Counted from the first letter of the stretch, positions 8,862 through 17,995 are shown. The stretch is DNA of 46,356 nucleotides from JAWXCM01 sp034408745 (GCA_034408745.1 JAWXCM010000255.1:1-46356), one strand, 5' to 3'. Notes: generated from the sequence alone by a model not told the origin. Translations and numbers: made by a program.

Positions 8862-10220
8862 GTGAGCGAGGAGTTGAACAGCAGGCTGCGGGAATTGCCT
8901 TCGGTCGACGAGGTGATGCAGCGGCTGGATTCCCGGTGTCCTCGCGAACTGCTGGTGGCCGAGACTCGCCGGGTGATCGACCATGCCCGCGAGAGGCTGA
9001 AGTCCGGAGAGCGCGTGGATATCTCCAGCATTCCTACGCGTGTTGTTCGTGAATTACAAATGCTGGAGCGACATTCGCTGCGCCGGGTGATCAATGCCAC
9101 TGGCGTAGTGCTTCACACCAATCTGGGGCGAGCGCCTCTCGCGAACTTCGCGCCCATGAGCGGCTACTCGAATCTGGAGTATGACCTCTCAACGGGTAAG
9201 CGAGGCAATCGGGATGTGCACGTGGGGCCAGTGCTGGAAAGGCTGCTGGGGCGCCCTGGCATCGCGGTCAACAACGGCGCTGCGGCTGTATACCTCGCAC
9301 TTAACGAACTCGCGGCGGGCTATGAAGCGATCGTGTCGCGCGGCGAGCTGATCGAGATCGGCGATGGCTTCCGCATCCCGGATATCATGGCGCGTTCCGG
9401 CGCGATCCTCCGTGAAGTCGGCACCACCAACCGCACCAACATTGACGACTACCGCGATGCAATCAACGAACGCACTCGCCTGATCATGCTGGTGCATCCC
9501 AGCAATTTTCACATCAGCGGATTCACGGCGCGCCCGGATCGCGGCGATGTGGCGGACCTTGGACGGGAGCGCGGGATCCCGGTGTATGAAGATCTCGGCA
9601 GCGGATGCCTGGTCGACCTGAAGCCCTGGGGCATTGACGAGCCTGTCGCGGCCGACAGCCTCGCGGCCGGAGTGAACCTCATCTCCTTCAGCGGCGACAA
9701 GCTGCTCGGCGGCCCTCAGGCCGGGCTGCTGGCAGGCGATCCGGAACTGGTGCAGCGCCTGCGACGCAATCCGATGTTCCGCGCGCTGCGTCTCGACAAG
9801 CTGATGTACGCGGCGCTGGAACACACGTTGCGGCATCTGCTGTTCTGTCGCTGGGAAGAAATTCCCGCGTTGCGTATGATCTCGCTAAGCGCCGAAGAAA
9901 TCCGAGGCCGCGCCGAAGCATTGTGCGGCAGGCTCACGCGATCGGGGTTGAGTGCGAAGGTGATACCAGGATTGTCTGTAATAGGCGGAGGATCCACGCC
10001 CAATCAGGCGCTGCCGACATTCGTGGTCGCCATTTACGACGAGGGGATAAGTGCGATGGAGAGGGGACTTCGGGCAGGAGATCCGGCGGTCGTGGCTCGC
10101 GTGGAGGACGACCGCCTTGTACTCGATTTGAGGACTGTGTTCGAAAACGAAGAGGAAGAGCTTATCGGGGCGATGTCGCGCGTTCGAGATAGCTCCCGTC
10201 CAACGTCGATACGCGAATAA
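8862..10220 (+). CDS. selA: L-seryl-tRNA(Sec) selenium transferase
   Basis: SelA converts Ser-tRNA(Sec) to Sec-tRNA(Sec) using selenophosphate. The 452-residue product has the helical N-terminal domain (LRELPSVDEVMQRL), the VINATGVVLHTNLGRAPL signature, the VNNGAAAVYLALN segment, and SFSGDKLLGGPQAG with the PLP lysine, then a C-terminal domain ending near EEELIGAM. Length and domain order are normal for SelA. The GTG start at 8862 follows a perfect AGGAGGT. No selB, selC or selD is in the window and I found no tRNA-Sec; in many genomes these genes sit together, so either they are elsewhere or this is a SelA paralogue. The last 59 bases overlap the convergent efp gene. Confidence 0.88.
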   Translation: MSEELNSRLRELPSVDEVMQRLDSRCPRELLVAETRRVIDHARERLKSGERVDISSIPTRVVRELQMLERHSLRRVINATGVVLHTNLGRAPLANFAPMSGYSNLEYDLSTGKRGNRDVHVGPVLERLLGRPGIAVNNGAAAVYLALNELAAGYEAIVSRGELIEIGDGFRIPDIMARSGAILREVGTTNRTNIDDYRDAINERTRLIMLVHPSNFHISGFTARPDRGDVADLGRERGIPVYEDLGSGCLVDLKPWGIDEPVAADSLAAGVNLISFSGDKLLGGPQAGLLAGDPELVQRLRRNPMFRALRLDKLMYAALEHTLRHLLFCRWEEIPALRMISLSAEEIRGRAEALCGRLTRSGLSAKVIPGLSVIGGGSTPNQALPTFVVAIYDEGISAMERGLRAGDPAVVARVEDDRLVLDLRTVFENEEEELIGAMSRVRDSSRPTSIRE

Positions 10221-10734
10221 TTTCACCTTCGGTGATGAATGGCGGCACGGGAACCACAAGGCCGGTCTCCATCTTCGCCGGCTTATTCACGTTCGACGCC
10301 GTGGCGCTCTTGATGCCGGGCTCTGTTTCGATAACCTTGAGGTCTACCGTAGCCGGCAGTTCGATGCTGATCGGCTTGCCCTCGTAGAACTCCACCTTCA
10401 CCTTGATGTTCGCAGTAAGGTAGTTGACCGCGTCGCCAAGCAGCTCGTTCGTCAACTCCGCCTGCTCGTACGTTTCGGTGTTCATGAACGTGTACGATTC
10501 GCCGTTGCTGTCGTAAAGGAACTCCATCGACTGCTCATCGAGGATGGCGCGGTCCACCTGTTCGGTGGATGAGAAGCGGTTGTCAAACATTGCGCCAGTG
10601 CGCAGGTTGCGCATCTTGACCTGAACGAAGGCACGGAGGTTACCGGGCGTACGGTGCTCCATTCTTAGAATGGAGTACAAGTCATTGTTATTCCATTTAA
10701 TGACCATTCCCTGCCTGAGCGATGATGCCTGCAT
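10162..10734 (-). CDS. efp: Elongation factor P
   Basis: EF-P enters the ribosomal E site and relieves stalling at consecutive prolines. The 190-residue length and three-domain layout are standard: N-terminal KOW-like domain, OB domain with MEFLYDSNGESYTFMNTETYEQ, and a final OB domain ending GEIIRVSTLDGSYLERA. The tip of the domain I loop reads TPGNLRAF: residue 32 is Asn where E. coli has the beta-lysylated Lys34 and Pseudomonas the rhamnosylated Arg32. Asn is not a substrate of EpmA or EarP, and neither gene is nearby. The start has AGGAGAAAC upstream at moderate distance. The 3' end overlaps selA by 59 bases on the opposite strand. Confidence 0.96.
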   Translation of the reverse strand: MQASSLRQGMVIKWNNNDLYSILRMEHRTPGNLRAFVQVKMRNLRTGAMFDNRFSSTEQVDRAILDEQSMEFLYDSNGESYTFMNTETYEQAELTNELLGDAVNYLTANIKVKVEFYEGKPISIELPATVDLKVIETEPGIKSATASNVNKPAKMETGLVVPVPPFITEGEIIRVSTLDGSYLERATSPR

Positions 10735-10828
10735 AACTAACTAACGTTTCTCCTGATCTGTGTTGGGGAACCCTGCGGAAATTATTAGTTTAGCAGAGGT
10801 TTGGCTCGAACTTTGGCATACTCAAACC

Positions 10829-12151
10829 ATGCGGCTGGTTTCTGCTCTTCTCCTCAGCCTGGTTTTCTGTGCCGCGCAGGACACGGCGCGTATGGACCAG
10901 GTGGTTCGGTCCTTTTCTGACAAGAAGCAATTCATGGGCACAGTACTGGTGGCAAAAGGCGACCAGGTGCTGTTCAGCAAGGGTTACGGCTCGGCGAATC
11001 TGGAGTGGGACATCCCCAATACACCGACCACGAAGTTCCGCCTCGGCTCGGTTACAAAGCAGTTCACCGCCGCGTGCATCCTGCTGCTGGAGGAGCGCGG
11101 CAAGCTGAGCATCGACGACCTGGTCAGCAAATATATCCCCGATGCGCCAGAAGCGTGGAAGGGCATTACCGTGAAGCACCTGCTGACTCACACGTCGGGC
11201 ATCCCCAGTTTCACCGGCTTTCCGAACTATCGCGAACTGGAGAAGAAGGCGCACACAGCCCTGGAACTTGTTGCGGTGTTCCGAGACAAGCCGCTCGAGT
11301 TCCAGCCGGGTGAAAAGTGGAACTACAGCAACTCGGGATACCTGCTGCTGGGTCATCTGGTGGAGAAGATCAGCGGTCAGTCCTACGCCGAGTTCGTGAA
11401 ACAGAACGTGTTCAACAAGCTCGACATGAATGACTCGGGGATGGATTCGAACAGCACTGTGATTCCGCGACGCGCGTCCGGTTACACCCCGAGCGGCATC
11501 GGCATTGAGAACTCGGGGTACATCCATATGTCGGTTCCGCATGGCGCGGGCGCACTGTACTCTACCACCGAGGATCTGCTGCGCTGGCAGCGCAGTCTGT
11601 ACGGCGGGAGGCTGTTGAAACCCGAGTCCCTTGCAAAAATGACCACCGTCGAGAAGAACGACTACGCACTCGGCGTTGGAGTGAATGAGAGCAACGGGCA
11701 CCGGCGAATCAGTCACGGAGGTGGGATCGAAGGCTTCAACACCATGCTTGCGTACTACCCGAAGGAGGAATTGACGGTGGTGGTGCTCGGCAACCTGAAC
11801 GGCAACTCGCCAGACCGTATCGCCGACATGGTCGGCAAGCTGGCGCTGGGATACAAGATTGTGCTTCCGACAGAGCGTGTGGAGGTGAAGGTTCCTCGCG
11901 ACACTCTCGCGTTATACGTGGGCGAGTACGCGCTGAATCCCAAAGTAACGATGACCATGACGCTCGATGGCGATCAGTTGATGACCCAGCTCACGGGTCA
12001 GCCGAAGTTTCCGGTTTATGCGGAGTCCACGACGAAGTTCTTCCTCAGGGTAGTCGAAGCGCAGCTCGAATTTCAAAAGGATGCCGACGGTAAGGTCGTT
12101 GCGGCCATCATGTACCAGAATGGCCGCGAGACCAAAGCCGTCCGCAAGTAG
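10829..12151 (+). CDS. Secreted serine hydrolase, class C beta-lactamase-like
   Basis: A 440-residue exported protein of the PF00144 family (class C beta-lactamases, DD-peptidases, esterases). After a signal peptide (MRLVSALLLSLVFCAAQ) come the nucleophile motif SVTK, the YSN motif in NYSNSGYLLLG, and HGGG in place of the KTG triad box. The last 90 residues form a separate beta domain (YVGEYALNPK onward) like the DUF3471-type C-terminal domain of these proteins. Substrate is unknown; peptides, D-amino-acid peptides or esters are possible. The start at 10829 gives the signal peptide; upstream in-frame codons belong to the shared intergenic region with divergent efp. The stop at 12151 directly abuts the stop of the convergent MATE gene. 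Confidence 0.88.
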   Translation: MRLVSALLLSLVFCAAQDTARMDQVVRSFSDKKQFMGTVLVAKGDQVLFSKGYGSANLEWDIPNTPTTKFRLGSVTKQFTAACILLLEERGKLSIDDLVSKYIPDAPEAWKGITVKHLLTHTSGIPSFTGFPNYRELEKKAHTALELVAVFRDKPLEFQPGEKWNYSNSGYLLLGHLVEKISGQSYAEFVKQNVFNKLDMNDSGMDSNSTVIPRRASGYTPSGIGIENSGYIHMSVPHGAGALYSTTEDLLRWQRSLYGGRLLKPESLAKMTTVEKNDYALGVGVNESNGHRRISHGGGIEGFNTMLAYYPKEELTVVVLGNLNGNSPDRIADMVGKLALGYKIVLPTERVEVKVPRDTLALYVGEYALNPKVTMTMTLDGDQLMTQLTGQPKFPVYAESTTKFFLRVVEAQLEFQKDADGKVVAAIMYQNGRETKAVRK

Positions 12152-13564
12152 TTAAATAGTGCGGGTCTTCCACGTTCCCCGCAGGAACATGAACAGCCCC
12201 ATTAGCGTGATGAACACCTCGGCAATCGGGATCGAAGCGAATACGCCACGCACGCCCCAGTTGAGTTGAAACGCGAGCACGTATGCGATCGGTATTTCCA
12301 GCACCCAGAAGCCGATCAGGTTGATCAGCGTCGGCGTGACGGTGTCTCCTGCCCCGTTGAATGCCTGCACCATCACCATGCCGAACGCATAGGCGACGTT
12401 GCCGTAGCCAACGATGCGCAGACAGTCGACGGCATAGGCCATCTCAGCTGGCTCAGAGGTGAAGAAGCCGACAAGCGCTTCGGGCCAGAAGATAAAGGAC
12501 ACGGCGATGAGCGCAAGGAACAGAGCGTTGTAGAGCGCGGTCAGCCAGACAGCCTTCTCGGCCCGCTCCGGTTTTTTAGCACCCAGATTCTGACCCACCA
12601 TGGTCGCTGCTGCCCCACTCAATCCCCAGCACGGCAGGATCACGAAGATGAAAATGCGAATGCCAATCGTGTAGCCCGCCACCGCGACGCTGCCGAATGT
12701 ACTTATCATTCGCACCAGCGCGATCCAGCTGCTGTGAGCGATAGCGAACTGCAACACGCCCGTCACAGACACGCGAATCAGCGCGACGATCACGTCCGGT
12801 ACGATGCGGAAGTCGGACGCGCGCAACGTGACGCGCGCCTTGCCTGACGTCAACATCCAGAACTGATATGCGACACCAAATGATCGACCGACCAGCGTTG
12901 AGACGGCAGCCCCTGTGATTCCGAGTTCGGGGAACGGTCCGAGACCGAAAATCAGACAGGGGTCTATCACCAAATTGATGAGGTTCGACATCCAGAGCAC
13001 GCGCATTGCAACGGAGGCGTCGCCGACTCCACGAAATATCGCGTTATTCAGGAATAACAGCAGCACAACAATATTCGCGCCAAACGTAATTGCGGTGTAT
13101 TTCCAGCCAGCCGCGATCAGTTGCGGGCTGCCGCCCATCCACTCGAGGAGTTTCGGCGCAAGCAAGAATCCCGGCAGGCCCATCAGCAGTGCGCATCCCA
13201 CACCCAGCAGAATAGCCTGTCCGCCTGCCACTGCCGCACCGCGCGGGTCCTTTTCTCCGATGCGCCTTGCCACCATCGCAGTGGCCGACATACTGACACC
13301 CACCGCAACCGCAAACACCATGGAAAGCATGGATTCTGTGAGTCCGACCGTAGCAACCGCATCGGAGCCGAGCCTGGTCACCCAGAAGACATTGACGATG
13401 GAGAACAGAGATTCCATCAACATCTCCAGCACCATCGGCGTCGCTAATAAAAAGATGGCTCGACTGACGGAGCCTTCCGTAAAGTCCTGGTGCGATCCAC
13501 GAATCGCTTCTTTAAGCGATTCGAAGACGCTGTGTTTTTCCTGTGTAATGGCGAGGTTAGCCAT
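12152..13564 (-). CDS. MATE family multidrug exporter
   Basis: A 470-residue integral inner-membrane protein with about twelve hydrophobic segments in two similar halves, matching MATE antiporters, which expel cationic or organic compounds in exchange for Na+ or H+. Typical stretches are LATPMVLEMLMESLFSIVNVFWVTRLG in the first helices, GVGDASVAMRVLWMSNLINLVIDPCLIFG before the loop, and FNGAGDTVTPTLINL in the second half. A soluble N-terminal tail of about 45 residues precedes the first helix, which is a little long for the family. I choose the start at 13564 because AAGGAG lies six bases upstream; a longer in-frame start at 13600 has no such site. No regulator is adjacent. Confidence 0.9.
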   Translation of the reverse strand: MANLAITQEKHSVFESLKEAIRGSHQDFTEGSVSRAIFLLATPMVLEMLMESLFSIVNVFWVTRLGSDAVATVGLTESMLSMVFAVAVGVSMSATAMVARRIGEKDPRGAAVAGGQAILLGVGCALLMGLPGFLLAPKLLEWMGGSPQLIAAGWKYTAITFGANIVVLLLFLNNAIFRGVGDASVAMRVLWMSNLINLVIDPCLIFGLGPFPELGITGAAVSTLVGRSFGVAYQFWMLTSGKARVTLRASDFRIVPDVIVALIRVSVTGVLQFAIAHSSWIALVRMISTFGSVAVAGYTIGIRIFIFVILPCWGLSGAAATMVGQNLGAKKPERAEKAVWLTALYNALFLALIAVSFIFWPEALVGFFTSEPAEMAYAVDCLRIVGYGNVAYAFGMVMVQAFNGAGDTVTPTLINLIGFWVLEIPIAYVLAFQLNWGVRGVFASIPIAEVFITLMGLFMFLRGTWKTRTI

Positions 13565-13901
13565 ACAGCACTCCTTGATAAAGTTTGGAAAAGGAGACAC
13601 AAATCCGGTTAGGGATCAGGTTTTAAACTACGTTGCTTGTGGGCTTATGCGGCCCGGTCAGAAAGGAACGTTAGCTGATAATGACTACGTTGACCGGAGC
13701 CGTGAAACTGAATACGGCGGACGGATCGACGTCGACGAACAGCGCGTTCGTGACAGGGACCGTGGTGGTTGTATTCATCTTCATTGGAGATCCAGGAGCA
13801 CAACTGCTCTCTGGAAGATTATGCCTGGATTTGGAGGGAATTGCAAGAGGCGATTGCGGCCCGTTTTGATGGCGGGCCGCAATGCGGTGAAGAGAAACTG
13901 A
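13565..13901. other. Intergenic region between MATE and TIM-barrel genes
   Basis: This is the only gap above 300 bases. It must hold the MATE promoter, though I cannot point to convincing -35/-10 boxes, and the 3' hairpin of the neighbouring TIM-barrel gene at 13853-13883. A plus-strand frame of 62 codons (13681-13869) contains a hydrophobic run but has no family resemblance and ends inside the hairpin loop, so it is not called as a gene. Confidence 0.5.
13853..13883 (-). terminator. Perfect 11-bp stem hairpin after the TIM-barrel gene
   Basis: attgcggcccg at 13853-13863 pairs perfectly with cgggccgcaat at 13873-13883 around a 9-base loop. It begins 18 bases beyond the stop of the minus-strand TIM-barrel gene, the right place for a transcript end. 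Neither side carries a T-run, so intrinsic termination would be weak; it may instead protect the 3' end of the mRNA. Confidence 0.5.
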
Positions 13902-14741
13902 CTAAGCTTTCAGACCTGCAAGCACGCCGCGCATGTAAGCGAAGCTCTTGATCATGCCGGGTATCGGAGCATCGGCCTTGATCTCGTACTCCAGCATCGC
14001 GCCACCCTTGTAGCCGACTTTCTGCAGATAACGGAAGATCTCGGCGACCGGCATCACACCGTCGCCGACCTCCACCTGCGAGTCCTTATTCATGCCATCC
14101 GCAAGGTCCTTCATGTGGATGTCATGCAGGCGCCTGCCCGCCTGCCTGATGCCTTCCAGCGGATTCGTTTTGGCGCGCGAGGTGTGGCCGATGTCGACGC
14201 ACAGGCCCATCCGCTCATCCATGCCCTTGACGGCCTTCAACACATCGGCTGGCGCGGGGAAATTCTTGTCCTCGGGACCGTGGTTGTGGATTGCAGCCTT
14301 GATGTTGTATTCCTTGACGAACTTCTCAATCATCGGCACGGTCTGAGCGGTGGGAGCCATCACCATCACCGGCGCGTTCAGTGCTTTCGCGTAATCGAAC
14401 GCCTTGCGGATCTCGCCCTCGTCCGGCTTGTTCAGCGTGATGTTGCCGACGCCGAGAATCTTGATCCCGGCATTCTCAAAGTCCTTACGGGCCTGCTCCA
14501 GTTCCGCCGGCGTCGACTTCATCGACGCATGGAAATCCTTGATGTTGATATAGCTGCATTTCAGCGCTTCCATCGCTTTGATTGCGTCGGCGCGCGAAAG
14601 TTTGCGGAAAGAGTAGCTGGCTACGCCCAGTTTGAAGCCGCTTTCGTCCTCGGCTTTCGACGCGGCGGAGGCGGCGCTGAGGCCCGCGACCGCGGCGAGA
14701 GATCCGCCGATCAGGTGCCGGCGGCTGACTTCCATCTTCAT
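13902..14741 (-). CDS. Tat-exported sugar phosphate isomerase/epimerase-like protein
   Basis: A 279-residue protein with a twin-arginine signal (SRRHLIGG at residues 6-13, then an alanine-rich hydrophobic stretch) followed by a xylose isomerase-like TIM barrel (AP_endonuc_2 fold). Barrel strands carry typical motifs: LGVASYSF, IHNHGPEDK with possible metal ligands, LCVDIGHTSRAKTNP, IHMKD and MLEYE near the end. Relatives are numerous in Acidobacteriota and Planctomycetota, where they are presumed to isomerise or epimerise sugars, but substrates are mostly unknown. The start has AAGGAG seven bases upstream. It is divergent from the large glycosidase-like gene, with only 75 bases between them, which suggests shared control and a joint role in sugar use. 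Confidence 0.87.
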   Translation of the reverse strand: MKMEVSRRHLIGGSLAAVAGLSAASAASKAEDESGFKLGVASYSFRKLSRADAIKAMEALKCSYINIKDFHASMKSTPAELEQARKDFENAGIKILGVGNITLNKPDEGEIRKAFDYAKALNAPVMVMAPTAQTVPMIEKFVKEYNIKAAIHNHGPEDKNFPAPADVLKAVKGMDERMGLCVDIGHTSRAKTNPLEGIRQAGRRLHDIHMKDLADGMNKDSQVEVGDGVMPVAEIFRYLQKVGYKGGAMLEYEIKADAPIPGMIKSFAYMRGVLAGLKA

Positions 14742-14816
14742 GTGAAACTCCTTCGGGATCTGTGTGGATCATATCAGAGCCGGCGGGTGCGGATAGAATC
14801 GAAGCAAGGAACTTTT

Positions 14817-17444
14817 GTGCGATACATCCTGCTTCTTACGTTGGTCGCCACGGCAGCGGTCGCCCAGCAGCTCTACCCGTTTGCGGTAGACCAGGACGCT
14901 CTCCGCGGGGCGCCCGATTTCAGCTTCCTGAACCATCCGATTACCGCCGTGGACCGCGTGTTTGTTCGCGACGGTGCGTTTCATGTGGTCGGCCCCGACC
15001 TGACGCCAAACACCAGCGACGATGCGCGCGTGCGTTTCTGGGGTGTGAATCTGGCATTCGGTGCTAATTTCCCTGCCGAGGCGGATGCGCCCCGCGTTGC
15101 AAAGCGGCTGCGAAGGCTCGGCGTGAATCTGGTTCGTCTGCATCACATGGACTCGTCTCCCGACAACAACCCGGCCAACGCAGGGAGTCTGCTGACCACA
15201 GGTCCGTACCCCACGCTCAACCCCATCGCAGTGGAGCGCCTGCGCCGCTTCATCGACGCGATGAGGCAGGAAGGCATCTACGTCAATCTGAATCTGAAGG
15301 TCGGCTATGTGTTCCGCCCCTCGGTGGATGGCGTACCGGAACTGTCTCCATTTCCGACGCAGAGCAAGCCCGTCCACATGATCCACCCAAGGCTCATCGA
15401 GTTGCAGACCGAGTACACACGCAAGGTCATAGACGCGTTAGCGCTGAAGGACGATCCGGCGCTCGCAATGGTGGAGATCAACAATGAAAGCTCCATCATT
15501 TACCACTGGCAGACCAGTCAGCTGGAGCCGTATTTGAAGGGCGAGTATCGCGATATCTTCCATCAGAAGTGGAACGATTTTCTTGTCGCGAAGTACGACT
15601 CGTCGGACGCGTTGCGGGAGGCATGGGGCGCGACCGAACCCGATGGCAGCGACATGCTGCTCTACGACTGGCGCGTGGAGAACGGCGGGCGTGTTCCGCT
15701 CAGCATGAACGTGGATGGCAGTTCCATGCGGCTGGAAGCCCCCGCCTCGTCGACGACGGTCATCATTAAGCAGGTCGGCTTCTCCGTCGACGAAGGGCGC
15801 TCTTATATCGCTGAGATTGAAATGCGTGCCGACGTGCCCGAGGGTGTTTCGAGGCCAGTCCTCTGGGACGTGAAGCAGGACGTTTCTCCGTGGCGCACAG
15901 CCACCGGACAAACCGTGTCCGTAACATCGAACTGGCAGAAATTCCGCATGGTGGTGACGCCGCAGTTTGCCATGGACAAAATCGGACGCTTCGCCATTTC
16001 CATTGAGCGCGTAGGTGCGCCCCTGTATGTCCGCGGCTGGCGTTTGTCCACCGGAGGCAAACGTGGGCTCGATACATCGGAGTCCCTGGAAGCACGAAAC
16101 CTGTCTCTGCCATCCAGCACCGAGGTGTCGACCACAGGGCGCACGAACGACTATCTGCTCTACATGGTGGACCGCGACCGCGCGTATCTGAACACCATGC
16201 TTCGCGCGGTGCGCGAATCGACCGATCACCTGGTTCCCGTCACTGGATCGCAGGTCGGGTTTGGCGGCGTGCTGAACTACGATTCGCACGGCGGGCTCGA
16301 CTACCAGGACAACCACTACTACGTCGACCACTACAATTTCCCGAACGTCGCGTGGGATGGGCGAGACTGGCGCTTCCGCGATACATCGAATATCGGCGGT
16401 GGAGCGACAGCCTTCCTGAACATGGCGGCGACACGTCAGGCCGGCCGGCCATTTACAGTCAGCGAGTTGAATCAGCCATGGCCAAACACCTACGCCGCCG
16501 AAACAGATGTGCCCCTTGCCGTGTTTGCGGCCTTTCAAGGCTGGGACGCTTTGATGCACTTCGCGTACTCCCACGGCCGTGGCTGGGATGACGGCGTGCC
16601 CAACGGCTTCAACCTCAATGGCGACTGGACCAAGTGGGTGAACTTCGGGCAGTCGGCATGGCTGTTCCGCTCGGGTGTAATTCGCGAAGGTCTGATGCCG
16701 GTCGAGGTGCCCTTGTCGCAGGAAGCGCGCCTGCGTGCGGGTCGCGAGCGACGCAATGGCGCTGTGGCGGGATTTCTCAGCGGGGTCTACGGACTCGATC
16801 CCGCGGTTGCCTTCCAGCATCCGGTTCGAATAGCTGCGGTCAGGGAGTCGGAAACGTTCGAGCCGCGATCCGCAGGCAAAGGACCATACGCTTCCGATAC
16901 CGGCGAGTTCACCTACGATATGGAAGGGCGTGTGTGGACCATTCATGCGGCGCACGCAGCCGGTGTGTACGGGTTCGTCGGCCGTCGCAGGATTACAGCG
17001 GGCGCCATCGACTTTGAATTGGGAGCTTCGGCGCGCGGGTTCGTATCGCTGCTGCTGAACGCGCTCGACGGCAAGCCGCTGGAAGAGAGCACGCGCATGC
17101 TCCTCACCAACCCCGGGTTCTCACTGCGAACACAGCCCGGTGTTTCCACCAGCCGGCCGCAGGCGATCGTGAAATACCCCGGCACAACGGACTGGTTCAC
17201 GCTGGAGCCTGACACCCGGCAGGCGAAACCGTCCGGCGACCTGAACGGCGGCTCGCGCCCAACGTACATGGAGCGCGTCGACGGCACTCTGACCCTTCGT
17301 ACACTCGCATCGTCACTGCGCGTCCACGTGCTCAATGGCAAAGGGGAACGCGTGTCGACAGTGGATGCGGAGCGCGTCGATGGAGGCTTCCGATTCTCGC
17401 TGGCATCCGACACTCCGTGGTACGAGATCGAAGCGGAACGTTAG
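14817..17444 (+). CDS. Large secreted glycoside hydrolase-like protein (clan GH-A type)
   Basis: An 875-residue protein with a signal peptide (MRYILLLTLVATAAVAQQ from a GTG start). Residues from about 50 form a TIM barrel of cellulase/GH5-GH42 type: RFWGVNLAFGANFP, LGVNLVRLHHMD, EGIYVNLNLKVG, MVEINNESS with the probable acid/base Glu, and later FTVSELNQPW with the probable nucleophile Glu. Between these two lies an inserted beta domain (about residues 300-410) resembling a carbohydrate-binding module, and a beta-rich C-terminal region follows. It probably cleaves a polysaccharide outside the cytoplasm; specificity is unknown. GTG at 14817 is chosen because AAGGA lies six bases upstream and the signal peptide starts there. 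Its stop overlaps the convergent TOPRIM-like gene by four bases. Confidence 0.8.
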   Translation: MRYILLLTLVATAAVAQQLYPFAVDQDALRGAPDFSFLNHPITAVDRVFVRDGAFHVVGPDLTPNTSDDARVRFWGVNLAFGANFPAEADAPRVAKRLRRLGVNLVRLHHMDSSPDNNPANAGSLLTTGPYPTLNPIAVERLRRFIDAMRQEGIYVNLNLKVGYVFRPSVDGVPELSPFPTQSKPVHMIHPRLIELQTEYTRKVIDALALKDDPALAMVEINNESSIIYHWQTSQLEPYLKGEYRDIFHQKWNDFLVAKYDSSDALREAWGATEPDGSDMLLYDWRVENGGRVPLSMNVDGSSMRLEAPASSTTVIIKQVGFSVDEGRSYIAEIEMRADVPEGVSRPVLWDVKQDVSPWRTATGQTVSVTSNWQKFRMVVTPQFAMDKIGRFAISIERVGAPLYVRGWRLSTGGKRGLDTSESLEARNLSLPSSTEVSTTGRTNDYLLYMVDRDRAYLNTMLRAVRESTDHLVPVTGSQVGFGGVLNYDSHGGLDYQDNHYYVDHYNFPNVAWDGRDWRFRDTSNIGGGATAFLNMAATRQAGRPFTVSELNQPWPNTYAAETDVPLAVFAAFQGWDALMHFAYSHGRGWDDGVPNGFNLNGDWTKWVNFGQSAWLFRSGVIREGLMPVEVPLSQEARLRAGRERRNGAVAGFLSGVYGLDPAVAFQHPVRIAAVRESETFEPRSAGKGPYASDTGEFTYDMEGRVWTIHAAHAAGVYGFVGRRRITAGAIDFELGASARGFVSLLLNALDGKPLEESTRMLLTNPGFSLRTQPGVSTSRPQAIVKYPGTTDWFTLEPDTRQAKPSGDLNGGSRPTYMERVDGTLTLRTLASSLRVHVLNGKGERVSTVDAERVDGGFRFSLASDTPWYEIEAER

Positions 17445-17995
17445 GGCGGCGGCAGCCGCGACAATTCCTGAATAGACTCGGCTAACGAGGCTACGCAGAT
17501 GGAGGGTGGAACGGAGTTGGGCCTTGACCAGTCCCAGAGACTCTTCGCCGCCTGCTTGATCCTCTCTTCATTGACTCTGTGGTCATAGCGATAGTTCGTT
17601 TGTTCGTCGGTAGGGTCGCCGCAAAGATTCAGGATCCACGTTTCTACGTGGCGGCGAGGTACTATGCCGAGGATCGGCTCGCTTTCCTTTCTCGGCTCCA
17701 TGTCAGCATCACGCAGAGCCCGCTCCAACTGTCCTCGCCTGTCTGCAGTAGTGTGTGTATCGGCATCGATCATGACGATTAATGAAGCTCTGGTTCGAGT
17801 GAGTTGGTCGCGTATTGCACGCACCTCGGCAGCATATCGCTCGCGAACATACATCTCGCCTGATCCTTTTCCGTTTACCATTTGCGTACGAAGCCCTGTT
17901 AAGTCGTACCCCGCTCGTCGAAGGAACTTTCTGAGGAGGCTATCGTGTCGCCGGTCTTCCACCAGCAGGATGATCTTCGCGATTCGACTACTCAT
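17441..17995 (-). CDS. Small TOPRIM-like protein, partner of AAA ATPase
   Basis: A 184-residue protein that I relate to stand-alone TOPRIM/DUF4276-like proteins. Strand 1 runs into VED (Glu13) followed by a helix (LLRKFLRRAGY); a second hydrophobic strand ends in IDADT (Asp77, Asp79), the TOPRIM DxD; then comes IVPRRHVETWIL (112-122), which resembles the conserved E-W stretch of DUF4276-type partners. TOPRIM domains bind magnesium and cut or act on nucleic acid. The start overlaps the ATPase gene's stop by eight bases (17988-17995), so the two are translated together. Pairs of an ABC/AAA-type ATPase with a TOPRIM effector are typical of phage-defence modules (OLD, PARIS and similar). The exact family is not settled; function is inferred. 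Confidence 0.65.
   Translation of the reverse strand: MSSRIAKIILLVEDRRHDSLLRKFLRRAGYDLTGLRTQMVNGKGSGEMYVRERYAAEVRAIRDQLTRTRASLIVMIDADTHTTADRRGQLERALRDADMEPRKESEPILGIVPRRHVETWILNLCGDPTDEQTNYRYDHRVNEERIKQAAKSLWDWSRPNSVPPSICVASLAESIQELSRLPPP

Noticed and set aside
13681..13869. A 62-codon plus-strand frame with a hydrophobic run between MATE and TIM-barrel genes
   Set aside because: No recognisable family, ribosome site too far from the ATG, and its stop lies in the loop of a hairpin that better fits the neighbour's 3' end.
14115..14816. Extension of the glycosidase-like protein upstream to 14115
   Set aside because: This part is antisense to the Tat-signal TIM-barrel gene, and a signal peptide with a ribosome site begins at 14817.
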